Shown: piece by piece, positions 25,142 to 33,536 of the stretch | Layout: each line of letters begins with the position of its first letter | Numbering within the stretch: the first letter of the stretch is position 1 | From: Mayfieldus sp963781495 | GTDB lineage: Bacteria; Actinomycetota; Thermoleophilia; Solirubrobacterales; 70-9 | DNA length: 64,000 nt | Assembly: GCA_963781495.1 (NCBI GenBank) | Contig: CAWAFX010000002.1 | Location: 1,426,001 to 1,490,000, forward strand | Direction: 5' to 3' | Notes under the pieces: generated by a model | What the model saw: only the letters and a program-made list of their open reading frames with translations | Told to the model about the DNA's origin: nothing | The model's database searches: none | Made by a program: the position numbers and the translations under genes

Positions 25142-25170
25142 TAGCACTTCCTACTTCCTAGTTGGTGCTA
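25142..25170. promoter_or_regulatory. inverted repeat between divergent acyl-CoA genes
   Basis: TAGCAC / GTGCTA with a 17-bp spacer, containing a direct repeat ACTTCCT-ACTTCCT (25146-25159). It lies in the 77-bp gap between the divergent dehydrogenase and enoyl-CoA hydratase genes and could be an operator for the MerR protein at the end of the operon or another regulator. Arms are short, so confidence is low. Confidence 0.3.
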
Positions 25171-25182
25171 TCTTGCGCGACG

Positions 25183-25968
25183 ATGGCGGAGAGCGAGAAG
25201 GTCCTCTACGAGGTCGCCGACGGGGTCGCGACCGTGACCCTGAACGATCCCGAGAAGCGCAACATGCTCTCCGGCCAGATGCTCGGCGAGCTTGTGGGGG
25301 CGATGAAGGCGGCCCGCGACTCCCAAGAGGTCCGGGCCGTCGTCCTCACCGGCGCTGGGGAGAAGGTGTTCTGCGCCGGTGCCGACCTCGGTGGCTTCGG
25401 CGCTGATGCGCCGCTGATCGAAAAGCACTTCGCCTCCGATCTGTTCCTCGAGTTCTTCCGCCTGATGCCGCGGCTCGGCAAGCCCTCGCTCTGCGCCCTC
25501 AACGGACACGTGCTTGCCGGCGGGATGGGGCTGGCGCTCTCCTGCGACCTGCTGATCGCGAAGCAGGGCGCGACCTTCAGCACCCCGGAGATCAACGTCG
25601 GCGCCTTCCCCTACATGATCATGGCGATCATCTACCGCAACGTCCCCCGCAAGAAGGTCAACGAGATGATGCTGCTGGGCGAACGGATCAGTGCCGAGGA
25701 TGCGGTGAGATTCGGGCTGGCGAACAAGGTCGTGCCGGCGGACGAGTTCGACGCCGCGGTCGGCGAATGGGCCGCGAAGCTGGCCTCGAAGAGCCCGCTG
25801 CTGATGAAGATCGGCCACGACGCGATGTATCGCCAGCAGGACATGGCGCTCGACGAGGCGCTGGAGTTCCTGCGCAGCCAGCTCTCGCTCACCTTCACCA
25901 CAGAGGACATCCAGGAGGGCGTGCAGGCGTTCTTCGAGAAGCGCGAGCCGCAGTGGAAGGGGCGCTGA
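25183..25968 (+). CDS. enoyl-CoA hydratase/isomerase family protein
   Basis: A 261-residue crotonase-fold protein. The oxyanion-hole segments are present: CAGADLGGFG and the GHVLAGGMGLALSCDLLIA block. The second catalytic Glu is kept in FSTPEINVGAFP, but the first (normally GGGxE before LA) is Gly here (GGMGLAL). Single-Glu crotonases include isomerases, hydrolases and some hydratases, so plain hydration should not be assumed. ATG 25183 is the start. Its stop overlaps the next start by one base, opening the operon 25183-30010. Confidence 0.85.
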   Translation: MAESEKVLYEVADGVATVTLNDPEKRNMLSGQMLGELVGAMKAARDSQEVRAVVLTGAGEKVFCAGADLGGFGADAPLIEKHFASDLFLEFFRLMPRLGKPSLCALNGHVLAGGMGLALSCDLLIAKQGATFSTPEINVGAFPYMIMAIIYRNVPRKKVNEMMLLGERISAEDAVRFGLANKVVPADEFDAAVGEWAAKLASKSPLLMKIGHDAMYRQQDMALDEALEFLRSQLSLTFTTEDIQEGVQAFFEKREPQWKGR

Positions 25969-27596
25969 TGGCCGCCACCGACAAGTCGTCCGAACACAAG
26001 TCCGAGGCGCCGGAGGCCCCGGCCAAGGTCGAGGCGGGTGAAGAGACCGGGATGAAGGCGCTGGTCGAGGACCTGCACGAGCGTCGCGAGAAGGCCAAGC
26101 TCGGCGGCGGTGAGGAGAAGATCGCCCTCCAGCACGAGCGCGGCAAGCTGACGGCCCGCGAGCGAATCGATCTGCTGGTCGACCCGGGGACCTTCGTCGA
26201 GATCGGGATCCAGGCCGGCCCGCACTCCTCGCAGCGGGCGATGGACGGCAAGGAGGCACCGGCCGACGGCGTGATCACCGGCTGGGGCGACGTCGACGGG
26301 CGCACCTGCTGCATCGCCGCCTACGACTTCACGGTGATGGCCGGTTCGATGGGGATGACGGGCGAGTTCAAGGTCGGGCGCCTGCGCGAGATGGCGCTGC
26401 AGAAGCGGATGCCGCTGATCTGGCTGCTGGACTCGGCCGGGGCGCGGATCCAGGAGGCGGCGGGCTCGATGTTCGCCGGCTCCGGGCACCTCTTCCGAGA
26501 GGAGGTCGTGATGTCGGGGGTGGTGCCGCTGGTCGCCGGGATGCTCGGCCCCTGTGCTGCCGGCACCGCCTACATCCCCGGCCTCTCGGACTTCGTGCCG
26601 ATGGTCGTCGGCCAGGGAGCGATGGCACTCGCCGGGCCGCACCTGACCAAGGCGGTGACCGGCGAGGACATCTCGATGGAGGAGCTCGGCGGCGCCAAGG
26701 TGCACTGCCGCAAGTCGGGCGTCGGCGACCTCGAGGTCGCCGACGACGCCGAGTGCATCGAGGCGATCAAGACCTATCTCTCCTACTTCCCCTCAAACTG
26801 CGAGCAGAAGCCGCCGCTGCGGGAGACCTCCGACCCCGACGACCGGATGTCGGAGAGGCTGCTCGACATCGTCCCCGAGTCATCGCGCCAGCCCTACGAC
26901 ATGTACGAGGTGATCGGCGAGATCGTCGACGACGGCGAGTACTTCGACATCAAGCCGAAGTTCGCGAAGACGCTGATCACCTGCCTGGCCCGCTTCGGCG
27001 GCATGCCCTGCGGGATCGTCGCCAACCAGCCCAAGCAGCTCGCGGGGATCCTCGAGAACGACTCCGCCGACAAGGCAGCCCGCTTCATCAACCTCTGCGA
27101 CGCCTTCAACATCCCGCTGCTGTTCATGCAGGACGTGCCCGGCTTCATGGTCGGCTCCAAGGTCGAGCAGGCGGGGATCATCCGCCACGGGGCGAAGATG
27201 CTCTACGCGGTCAGCCGCGCCACGGTGCCGAAGATCACCGTCGTCGTGCGCAAGGCCTACGGGGCCGGCTACTACGTGATGTGCGGCAAGGCCTACGAGC
27301 CGGATCTGATCGTCGCCTGGCCGGGCGCGGAGATCTCGGTCATGGGGCCCGAGGGGGCGGTCAACATCATCGGCCGCTCCGCGATCGAGGCCTCCGAGGA
27401 CCCGGAGGCGACCCGCGAGCAGATGCTGGCGGCGGTCAAGGAGCAGATCGACCCCTACCTGGCGGCCCGCAACGACCTCGTCGACGACATCATCGACCCG
27501 CGCGAGACCCGGCCGACGATCATCAATGGCCTTCGGATGGCGAAGGACAAGCGGGTCGAGCGGCCCTGGAAGAAGCACGGGGTGATGCCGGTATGA
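25968..27596 (+). CDS. acyl-CoA carboxylase, carboxyltransferase (beta) subunit
   Basis: A 542-residue biotin-dependent carboxyltransferase of the AccD/PccB/MccB type. Two crotonase-like halves are clear: the acyl-CoA half with AGARIQEAAGSMF and the carboxybiotin half with QDVPGFMVGSKVEQAGIIRHGAK (only part quoted as motif: PGFMVG, EQAGIIRHGAKM). Other marks are YGAGYYVMCG and GPEGAVNI. It carboxylates an acyl-CoA using carboxybiotin carried on an alpha subunit, which is not in this window. The N-terminal 30 residues are a disordered acidic leader. Substrate (propionyl-, methylcrotonyl- or other) is not assignable. Confidence 0.92.
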   Translation: MAATDKSSEHKSEAPEAPAKVEAGEETGMKALVEDLHERREKAKLGGGEEKIALQHERGKLTARERIDLLVDPGTFVEIGIQAGPHSSQRAMDGKEAPADGVITGWGDVDGRTCCIAAYDFTVMAGSMGMTGEFKVGRLREMALQKRMPLIWLLDSAGARIQEAAGSMFAGSGHLFREEVVMSGVVPLVAGMLGPCAAGTAYIPGLSDFVPMVVGQGAMALAGPHLTKAVTGEDISMEELGGAKVHCRKSGVGDLEVADDAECIEAIKTYLSYFPSNCEQKPPLRETSDPDDRMSERLLDIVPESSRQPYDMYEVIGEIVDDGEYFDIKPKFAKTLITCLARFGGMPCGIVANQPKQLAGILENDSADKAARFINLCDAFNIPLLFMQDVPGFMVGSKVEQAGIIRHGAKMLYAVSRATVPKITVVVRKAYGAGYYVMCGKAYEPDLIVAWPGAEISVMGPEGAVNIIGRSAIEASEDPEATREQMLAAVKEQIDPYLAARNDLVDDIIDPRETRPTIINGLRMAKDKRVERPWKKHGVMPV

Positions 27597-27997
27597 GCGA
27601 GGCGAAGCTCGAGCTTGCACGCAGATCCGTTGCGGCCTGGGAGCAACGGGACGCGGAGTGGTTCATCGACAACTCCACCGAGGACTTCGAGTTCGTCCCC
27701 GCCATCGTCTCGGGGGTGGAAGGGCGCGCTGTCCGGGGCGCGGATCAGATCCGGAGGCACCTCGCGGACCTCGATGAGCCCTGGGAGAGCTTCCACATCG
27801 ACGCGCTCGAGTACCGAGAGGTCGGCGAGCAGGTGGTCTGCATCGTTCGTCTGCAGGCACGCGGGCGGGGCAGCGGCATCGAGGTGGACCAGCCGGTGGC
27901 GATGGTCCTCTGGTTTCGCGAAGGAAAGCTCGCCCGCGCGGAGAGCTTCCTCGACACGGATGCCGCGATCGATGCGGCGGCGGAGGCGGTGCGGTGA
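27593..27997 (+). CDS. SnoaL-like (NTF2-fold) protein, copy 1
   Basis: A 134-residue NTF2-fold protein. It contains SVAAWEQRDAEWFIDNST, FEFVPAI, a central WESFHIDALEYREVGEQVVC segment and a late FREGKLARAESFLD strand. It is clearly related to its neighbour at 27994 along its whole length, so the pair arose by tandem duplication. The ATG overlaps the carboxyltransferase stop (ATGA). Proteins of this fold can be isomerases or lyases; in this operon it may act on an acyl-CoA intermediate, which is inference. Confidence 0.82.
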   Translation: MSEAKLELARRSVAAWEQRDAEWFIDNSTEDFEFVPAIVSGVEGRAVRGADQIRRHLADLDEPWESFHIDALEYREVGEQVVCIVRLQARGRGSGIEVDQPVAMVLWFREGKLARAESFLDTDAAIDAAAEAVR

Positions 27998-28398
27998 GCG
28001 ACGCGAGAATCGAGCTGGCCGGCCAGGGACTGGACGCCTGGAACCGTCGCGACCTCGACTGGCTGCGCCGCAACGGGACCGCGGACTTCGAATTCGTGCC
28101 GGCCGTCGCCGCGACCGTCGAGGGTGGCTCGGTCAAAGGGCCGGAGGGACTGGCCCATTTTTTCGAGGAGATGGACGAGAGCTGGGAGACATTCCGGATC
28201 GAGCTGGAGGATTTCCGGCTGGTTGGCGAGGCCGTCCTCGGCCACGGCCGGGTGATCGCGAAGGGGCGCGGCAGCGGCGTCGAGCTCGATCAGCCGATCA
28301 GTTCGGTCATGCACATCAGGGACGGAAAGATCGCCCGTTTGCAGAGCTACCTCGACCCCGAGGAGGCGCTGGCCGCGGCGCAGGAGGGGACCGCATGA
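27994..28398 (+). CDS. SnoaL-like (NTF2-fold) protein, copy 2
   Basis: A 134-residue paralogue of the preceding gene: shared positions include AW-x-RD, ADFEFVPA, ESWETFRIELEDFRLVGEAV, RGSGVELDQP and RDGKIARLQSYLD. Start GTG 27994 overlaps the previous stop, and its own stop overlaps the BKACE start, so all are translationally coupled. Two diverged copies kept side by side suggest a heterodimer, since NTF2-fold proteins usually dimerise; this is inference. Confidence 0.82.
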   Translation: MSDARIELAGQGLDAWNRRDLDWLRRNGTADFEFVPAVAATVEGGSVKGPEGLAHFFEEMDESWETFRIELEDFRLVGEAVLGHGRVIAKGRGSGVELDQPISSVMHIRDGKIARLQSYLDPEEALAAAQEGTA

Positions 28399-29294
28399 GC
28401 CGCTTCGACGACCCCGCGATCCTCAGCTGCTCGATCTCCGGCGCGGTCGCGAACCGCGACCAGTGCCCGGCGATCCCCTACACCCCGGAGGAGTACGGGG
28501 CCGAGGCAAAGCGGATCGTCGATGAGGGCGGCTCGCAGATCCACATCCACGCCCGCACCCCCGATGGCGTCCCCTCCTACGAGATCGAGGACTTCCGCGC
28601 GATCACCGAGGCAATCCGCGACGCGGTCGACGACGTGATCATCAACTACTCGACCGGCGCGATCGGGGTGCCGATCGAAAAGCGGATCGAGTACCTGCGC
28701 GAGCTGCGCCCCGACGTCGCGGCGCTGAACATGAGCTCGATGAACTACGCGAAGTACTCGAAGCGCCGCAAGGAGTTCGTATTCAAAGCCGTCTTCGAGA
28801 ACAGCTTTGACACAATCATCGAGTTCCTAACCGCGATGGGCGAGATCGGGATCAAGCCCGAGCACGAGTGCTTCGACGCCGGCCACATCGCCAATCTCGA
28901 CCCGCTGCTCGACATGGGATTGCTCGCCGAGCCGCTGCAGATCTCGCTGGTGATGGGGGTCAACGGCGGCATCCGGCCCAACGCCCGCAACGTCGGCTTC
29001 ATGTCCGACCAGATCCCCGGCGGCGCCGAGGGCCAGAACCAGTGGCAGGTGATCGGGATCTCGCGCGAGCAGTGGAAGCTGGTCGCGGCGGCGCTGTCGT
29101 TCGGCGGCAATGCACGGGTCGGCCTCGAGGACAACTTCTACCTGCCCGACGGCGAGATGGCGAAGTCGAACGGCGAGCTGATCGCCAAGGCGCGGGGGAT
29201 CGCCGAGGACATGGGACGCCGGGTCGCCACGGTCGCCGAGGCGCGCGAGCTGCTCGGTGTGCCGCGGCGCGAGGCAGCGGGCGCCGGAGGCTAG
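28395..29294 (+). CDS. beta-keto acid cleavage enzyme (BKACE, DUF849)
   Basis: A 299-residue TIM-barrel protein of the 3-keto-5-aminohexanoate cleavage family. The zinc ligands HIHAR near residue 49 are followed by TPDGVPS, the barrel continues with INYSTGAIG and HECFDAGH, and the C-terminus has FGGNARVGLEDN. These enzymes condense a beta-keto acid with acetyl-CoA to give acetoacetate and a new acyl-CoA. An N-terminal CSISGAV strand replaces the more usual AxxG form. In this operon it could process a keto acid formed by the upstream enzymes. Substrate unknown. Confidence 0.88.
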   Translation: MSRFDDPAILSCSISGAVANRDQCPAIPYTPEEYGAEAKRIVDEGGSQIHIHARTPDGVPSYEIEDFRAITEAIRDAVDDVIINYSTGAIGVPIEKRIEYLRELRPDVAALNMSSMNYAKYSKRRKEFVFKAVFENSFDTIIEFLTAMGEIGIKPEHECFDAGHIANLDPLLDMGLLAEPLQISLVMGVNGGIRPNARNVGFMSDQIPGGAEGQNQWQVIGISREQWKLVAAALSFGGNARVGLEDNFYLPDGEMAKSNGELIAKARGIAEDMGRRVATVAEARELLGVPRREAAGAGG

Positions 29295-29296
29295 CG

Positions 29297-30010
29297 GTGG
29301 CGACGCAGAGCGCCAAGCCGGCCGCCGAGGGCAAGGGCGAGCTGCTGCGGATGGGCGAGCTGGCCGAGGCCTCGGGGGTGCCGGCGGCGACGATCAAGCA
29401 CTACCTGCGCGAGGGCCTTCTGCCCGAGCCGCACAAGACGAGCCGCAACATGGCCTACTACCCGCCCGAGTTCGTCGATCGGATCCGCCTGATCAAGCAG
29501 CTGCAGGAGGAGCGCTTCATGCCGCTGCGGGTGATCCGCGAGCTGCTCGAGGACGATCCCGACCGCGCCCGGGCCATGGTCGAGCTCGAGGACCGGATCC
29601 TCGAGCGGGCCCTGGCCGGGGAGCGGACCCGCACCAGCTCGGCTGAGGTGCGCAAGCGCTACGACGTACCGGCCGAGGTCCTGGACCGGCTCGAGGAGAT
29701 CGAGGTCCTGAGCCCGAACAGCCGCGGCTACACGCCATCCGACGTGCGGATCATCGAGGCGATCAGCCGCTTTCGCGCCGGCGGCTATGAGCAGGCGATC
29801 GGCTTCACCGTCTACGACACCCTGCGCTACAAGCGGGCGATGGAAGAGCTGGTCCGCGAGGAGGTCGAGGTGCTGATGGACCGGGTCGCGGGCAAGATGC
29901 CGCCCGATCAGGCAATCGAGCTGATCGAGGCCGGCGCCGAGCCGCTCAAGGACCTGATCGCGGCCATGCACACGAAGCTTCTGGTCGCCGAGCTCGAGCG
30001 CCAGCGCTGA
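29297..30010 (+). CDS. MerR-family transcriptional regulator
   Basis: A 237-residue regulator. The winged helix-turn-helix is at about residues 16-85: LLRMGELAEASGVPAATIKH, then YLREGLLPEPHKTSRNMAYY. A long helical C-terminal part follows with no Cys-based metal site, so a small-molecule or acyl-CoA effector is more likely. Start GTG 29297 has GGAGG seven bases upstream. It closes the acyl-CoA operon and probably controls it. Confidence 0.88.
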   Translation: MATQSAKPAAEGKGELLRMGELAEASGVPAATIKHYLREGLLPEPHKTSRNMAYYPPEFVDRIRLIKQLQEERFMPLRVIRELLEDDPDRARAMVELEDRILERALAGERTRTSSAEVRKRYDVPAEVLDRLEEIEVLSPNSRGYTPSDVRIIEAISRFRAGGYEQAIGFTVYDTLRYKRAMEELVREEVEVLMDRVAGKMPPDQAIELIEAGAEPLKDLIAAMHTKLLVAELERQR

Positions 30011-30931
30011 TCAGACAGGTTCCGGGGCCGGGCGCTTGGAGCGCGCGACCTCGAGGATCTCCGACGCCAGCCGGGCGCCGTCGGACGGCTTGTCTGGCAC
30101 GGCGACGATCTTGACCACCATCTCGTCGCGGTCGAGCTCCTCGAGCCCGATGTGCGGCGGGTAGCGGGTCGGGACCTCGACACCCTCGCTGATCATCTCC
30201 TGTACCTCGCTCGGACTGGTGTCGGCGGGGAAGCGGGCCCGCAGCTCGACCCGGTCGGGCTCGCGCAGGGGAACGATCGCCAACTGCAGGACCTGGCTGT
30301 TGGGGATCATCATCCGGTTGGCACCGTCGATCAAGGTCACGTAGAAGAGCCCCAGCGAGCTGACGATTCCCTCCACCTCGCCCGCCATCGGGCCGCCGCG
30401 CATCCGCACCCGCTCGCCGACCCGGAACGGGCGCGCGCTCTGCAGCACGACGCCGGCGAAGACGTTGCCGATCGTCTGCTGCGCCGCCAGACCCAGGATC
30501 ACAGCGGTGAACGCGCCGCCGACCGCGAGCGAGCCGGCGCTGAGGCCGACAATCCGCAGGGCGGCGACGACGACGATCCCGATCGAGCCAAGGCGGATCA
30601 GGAAACCGACGTTTCCGGCCGTCGCCGGATCCATGCGGCGAAACAGCGACGGAGCGAGACCGCCGGCCAGCGATCGCGCCATCGCCCAGCCGAGGACCAC
30701 CAGCGCCAGCGCTGTCGCGTAGCGGATGTAGATGCCGTAGCCGGGGAAGAGGTCGTGGCGGTGGCTGAAGACGACCAGCACGCCGGCGATCAGCGCCGCC
30801 AGCAGCACCAGCTTGCCCTTCTCACGGGCAGCTGAGCGCGCGTCGAGTTCCGCTCCCAACCCGGCTTCGCGCCAAAGCTGGGTGCGGTGCTCGAACACGC
30901 GACGGGAATTGTCGCGTCGCCAGGGCAGCAT
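30011..30931 (-). CDS. MscS-family mechanosensitive channel
   Basis: A 306-residue small-conductance channel homologue. Membrane helices lie around residues 41-57, 69-85 and 106-125. The pore-lining TM3 follows, with the Gly/Ala pattern GGAFTAVILGLAAQQTIGNV. The beta domain (RPFRVGERVRMRG, ANRMMIPNSQVLQ) and a C-terminal alpha/beta domain complete it. It opens under membrane tension to release solutes during osmotic downshift. It converges on the MerR gene with no gap. Confidence 0.9.
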   Translation of the reverse strand: MLPWRRDNSRRVFEHRTQLWREAGLGAELDARSAAREKGKLVLLAALIAGVLVVFSHRHDLFPGYGIYIRYATALALVVLGWAMARSLAGGLAPSLFRRMDPATAGNVGFLIRLGSIGIVVVAALRIVGLSAGSLAVGGAFTAVILGLAAQQTIGNVFAGVVLQSARPFRVGERVRMRGGPMAGEVEGIVSSLGLFYVTLIDGANRMMIPNSQVLQLAIVPLREPDRVELRARFPADTSPSEVQEMISEGVEVPTRYPPHIGLEELDRDEMVVKIVAVPDKPSDGARLASEILEVARSKRPAPEPV

Positions 30932-30986
30932 GGCCCCTACACCGTTAGCAGAGTCACCCGCGGGTTTTTGAAAGATCCCGCCGGCA

Positions 30987-31002
30987 TGTGACCCACGTCA
31001 CG
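30987..31002. promoter_or_regulatory. CRP/FNR-like palindrome upstream of the MscS gene
   Basis: TGTGACCCACGTCACG matches TGTGA-N6-TCAC closely. It overlaps the stop codon of the upstream epimerase gene and lies 56 bp before the MscS start. Crp-family regulators are common in actinobacteria, but a single short match can occur by chance. Confidence 0.3.
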
Positions 31003-31972
31003 CGTCGCGCAGCTCGGCCAGGCCCTCTTCGCGCGTCACGGTCGGCGCATATCCGAGCTCGCTGCGGGCCTTGGAGTCGTCGATCGTGCATTCCTGGGTC
31101 AGGACCCAGTAGGTGAAGCGGGCAAGCGGCGGGTCCCCCGGGAGCGGCAGGTGCTTCCATGCCGGCTCGCCGACCGTCATCAGCGCCTGGCCGACCCAGC
31201 TCGGCAGGCTGCGCTGCGGCGGCTCCACGCCCTGGGTGCGCAGAAGGTCGGAGACGAATTCGCGAAAGACGACCGGATCGCCGTCGGTGACGAAGTAGGG
31301 CTGGCCCGGCTTGCCCTTCGCGGCCGCCAGCATCAGCCCCTCGACGACGTTGACGACGTGGGTGGTGGCGGTCAACTGCCCGCCGCCGCCGACCCACATG
31401 AAGCGACCCGCCTCGACCATGCTGACCATCTCCGGCAGCAGCGTCGTATCGCCCTTGCCCCAGACAAAGCGCGGCCGCAGCACCACGGTCTCGAAGCCCT
31501 CGCGGTTGGCGTCGCGGACCGCCTGCTCGGCCTTCGCCTTGGTCGCCGGATAGGGCGCCGGGGAGTCGGGGCGCAGCGGCGCCGTCTCGTCGACCTCGAC
31601 CAGCGGCTCGCCGGCCATCAGCGCCGCCTCGGTGCCGCAGTGGACGAAGCGGGCGACGCCGGCGCGGGCGCAGCCGTCGAGGGCGTTGCGGGTCCCCTCG
31701 ACGTTGCCGCGCTCGAATTGCTCCCAGGGACCTGAGTCGCCGAGGTGGGCGGCGAGGTGGAAGGCGACCTCGCAGCCCTCGGCCCCGGCGGCGATCGAGT
31801 CTGCGTCGCCGAGCTCGCCACGGGCCGGCACGGCGCCGAGCGCGGCCACCGCACGCTCGGAGGCGTCGGAGCGGGCCAGAGCCCGCACCGTCCAGCCGTC
31901 GTCGACCAGGCGGCGCAGCAGCCTGCCGCCGATGAAGCCCGAGCCGCCGGTGACGAATGCCGATCGCGCCAT
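30998..31972 (-). CDS. NAD-dependent epimerase/dehydratase family protein
   Basis: A 324-residue extended SDR. The NAD(P)-binding motif VTGGSGFIGGR begins at residue 6; the active-site Tyr and Lys are in PYPATKAKAE, and a LRPRFVWGKGD segment follows. Members act on nucleotide sugars, steroids or flavonoid-type ketones; the long hydrophobic C-terminal half with many Trp/Phe suggests a hydrophobic substrate such as 3-beta-hydroxysteroid-like compounds, but that is inference. ATG 31970-31972 starts the Rossmann fold at the usual distance. It is divergent from the nitrilase operon. Confidence 0.85.
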   Translation of the reverse strand: MARSAFVTGGSGFIGGRLLRRLVDDGWTVRALARSDASERAVAALGAVPARGELGDADSIAAGAEGCEVAFHLAAHLGDSGPWEQFERGNVEGTRNALDGCARAGVARFVHCGTEAALMAGEPLVEVDETAPLRPDSPAPYPATKAKAEQAVRDANREGFETVVLRPRFVWGKGDTTLLPEMVSMVEAGRFMWVGGGGQLTATTHVVNVVEGLMLAAAKGKPGQPYFVTDGDPVVFREFVSDLLRTQGVEPPQRSLPSWVGQALMTVGEPAWKHLPLPGDPPLARFTYWVLTQECTIDDSKARSELGYAPTVTREEGLAELRDA

Positions 31973-32062
31973 CGCCGCGATGCTAGCCGTCCGGCCTGCC
32001 GTGGCCCTGCGAGAACGCCGCCGCTGCGGCGCTCTTTGCCTGTGGGATACTGGCGGTCCGAT

Positions 32063-32076
32063 TGACTGGTCAGTCA
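32063..32076. promoter_or_regulatory. palindromic TetR-type operator upstream of the nitrilase-TetR operon
   Basis: TGACTGGTCAGTCA is a perfect palindrome of 6-bp arms around GT, a form common among TetR-family fatty-acid regulators. It lies 26 bp before the nitrilase start, just after GGATACT (32045-32051), a possible -10 element. The TetR gene is the second gene of the operon. Confidence 0.6.
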
Positions 32077-32101
32077 GCCAGGGTGGAGAAGGGATCTCGA
32101 G

Positions 32102-32929
32102 ATGCGGGCCGCAGCAGTTCAGCTCAACTCGCAAGCAGACAAAGGGCGCAACCTCGAGGTTGCAGAGCGTCTGATCCGGGCCGCTGCCCAGGACGGCGCC
32201 GAGCTCGTCTGCCTGCCCGAGAAGTGGACCGTGCTCGGTGACTCCGAGGCGCTTCGCAACGGCGCCGAGCCCCTCGATGGTCCGAGCCTGACGGCGGCCC
32301 GCGGCTGGGCGAGCGAGCTTGGCATCCACCTGCTCGCCGGCAGCATCGCCGAGCGGATCGAGGGGCAGGAGCGGCTCGCCAACACCTCGGTCCTGATCGG
32401 GCCCGACGGGGAGGACCTGGCGACCTACCGCAAGATCCACATGTTCGACGTCGAGGTCGAGGGGGTCACCTACCGCGAGTCCGAGAACGAGGACCCGGGC
32501 GAGGAGGTCGTCGTCGTCCCGCTGGGCGACCAGCGGCTTGGCCTCAGCATCTGTTACGACCTCCGCTTCCCCGAGCTCTACCGGATCCTCGCCGTACGGG
32601 GCGCACGCATCGTCACGGTTCCCTCGGCCTTCACGGCGCCGACCGGCCGTGCCCACTGGGAGGTGCTGCTGCGGGCCAGGGCGATCGAGAACCAGTTCTT
32701 CGTCATCGCCGCCGGCCAGGTCGGCCAGGCGCCGCCCCATTACGACTCCTACGGGCACTCGATGATCGTCGATCCCTGGGGCGTGGTCCTGGCGCAGGCG
32801 GGCGGCGAGGAGTGCTTCGTCGCCGCGGAGCTCGACTTCGAGGCCCAGGACGAGATCAGGGAGAAGCTGCCGGCGCTGGCCAACCGGCGCCCGGGGGCCT
32901 ACCGATGGCCGCAGGAGGTCGAAGCCTGA
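32102..32929 (+). CDS. carbon-nitrogen hydrolase (Nit2/omega-amidase-like)
   Basis: A 275-residue nitrilase-superfamily amidase with the full catalytic triad: E40 in LPEKW, K111 in YRKIHMF and C151 in SICYDLRFPELY. The close spacing around the Cys and the HMFDV segment resemble Nit1/Nit2-type amidases that hydrolyse deaminated glutathione or alpha-ketoglutaramate. Soluble, cytoplasmic. It opens an operon with the TetR gene (ATG overlapping its stop) and a hydrolase. The operator at 32063 is directly upstream. Confidence 0.9.
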   Translation: MRAAAVQLNSQADKGRNLEVAERLIRAAAQDGAELVCLPEKWTVLGDSEALRNGAEPLDGPSLTAARGWASELGIHLLAGSIAERIEGQERLANTSVLIGPDGEDLATYRKIHMFDVEVEGVTYRESENEDPGEEVVVVPLGDQRLGLSICYDLRFPELYRILAVRGARIVTVPSAFTAPTGRAHWEVLLRARAIENQFFVIAAGQVGQAPPHYDSYGHSMIVDPWGVVLAQAGGEECFVAAELDFEAQDEIREKLPALANRRPGAYRWPQEVEA

Positions 32930-33534
32930 TGGCGAGCCGGACACGGGCCGAGGTCACCGTCGACAAGCGGCGCCAGATCCTCGACGCGGCGGTGCGGGTC
33001 TTCGCCCGCCAGGGCTTTCACTCGACCCGGGTATCGGACATCGCCGACGAGGCAGGAGTCGCTTACGGCCTCGTCTACCACTACTTCGACTCCAAGGAGC
33101 AGGTCCTCAACGAGCTCTTCAGCGAGCGCTGGTCGCTGCTGCTGGCGGCGATCGACGAGACCGAGGGCGCCCCGGCGCGCCAGCGGCTGGCCCGGGTGGC
33201 CGGCTTCATCGTCGATTCCTATCGCCACGACCCCGAGCTGATGAAAGTGATCATCGTCGAGGTGACGCGGGCCGCGAACTCCTTCGGGCGCACCCACCTG
33301 CCCGAGATCCGCCGCGCCTACGACCTGATCGCCCAGATCGTCGCCGAGGGCCAGGCGCAGGGCGTCTTCCGCGGCGACATCGATCCCGACTTCGCCTCGA
33401 TGTCCTTCTACGGCGCTATCGAGCAGTTGCTCTCGGGCTGGATCTTCGAGTTGATCCCGGCCGGCAGCCGGGACTTCGATCGCGCCGCGGAGCTCGTCGT
33501 CGAGACGATCTGCGACGGCCTGGAGCCGCGCTAA
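32929..33534 (+). CDS. TetR-family transcriptional regulator (FadR-like)
   Basis: A 201-residue repressor. The helix-turn-helix lies at about residues 12-60: KRRQILDAAVRVFARQGFHS, then IADEAGVAYGLVYHYFDSKE. The C-terminal domain contains FYGAIEQLLSGW, similar to the tail of FadR-type TetR regulators that bind acyl-CoA. The ATG overlaps the nitrilase stop, with GGAGG upstream. It probably binds the palindrome at 32063-32076 and represses its own operon. Confidence 0.88.
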   Translation: MASRTRAEVTVDKRRQILDAAVRVFARQGFHSTRVSDIADEAGVAYGLVYHYFDSKEQVLNELFSERWSLLLAAIDETEGAPARQRLARVAGFIVDSYRHDPELMKVIIVEVTRAANSFGRTHLPEIRRAYDLIAQIVAEGQAQGVFRGDIDPDFASMSFYGAIEQLLSGWIFELIPAGSRDFDRAAELVVETICDGLEPR

Positions 33535-33536
33535 CC

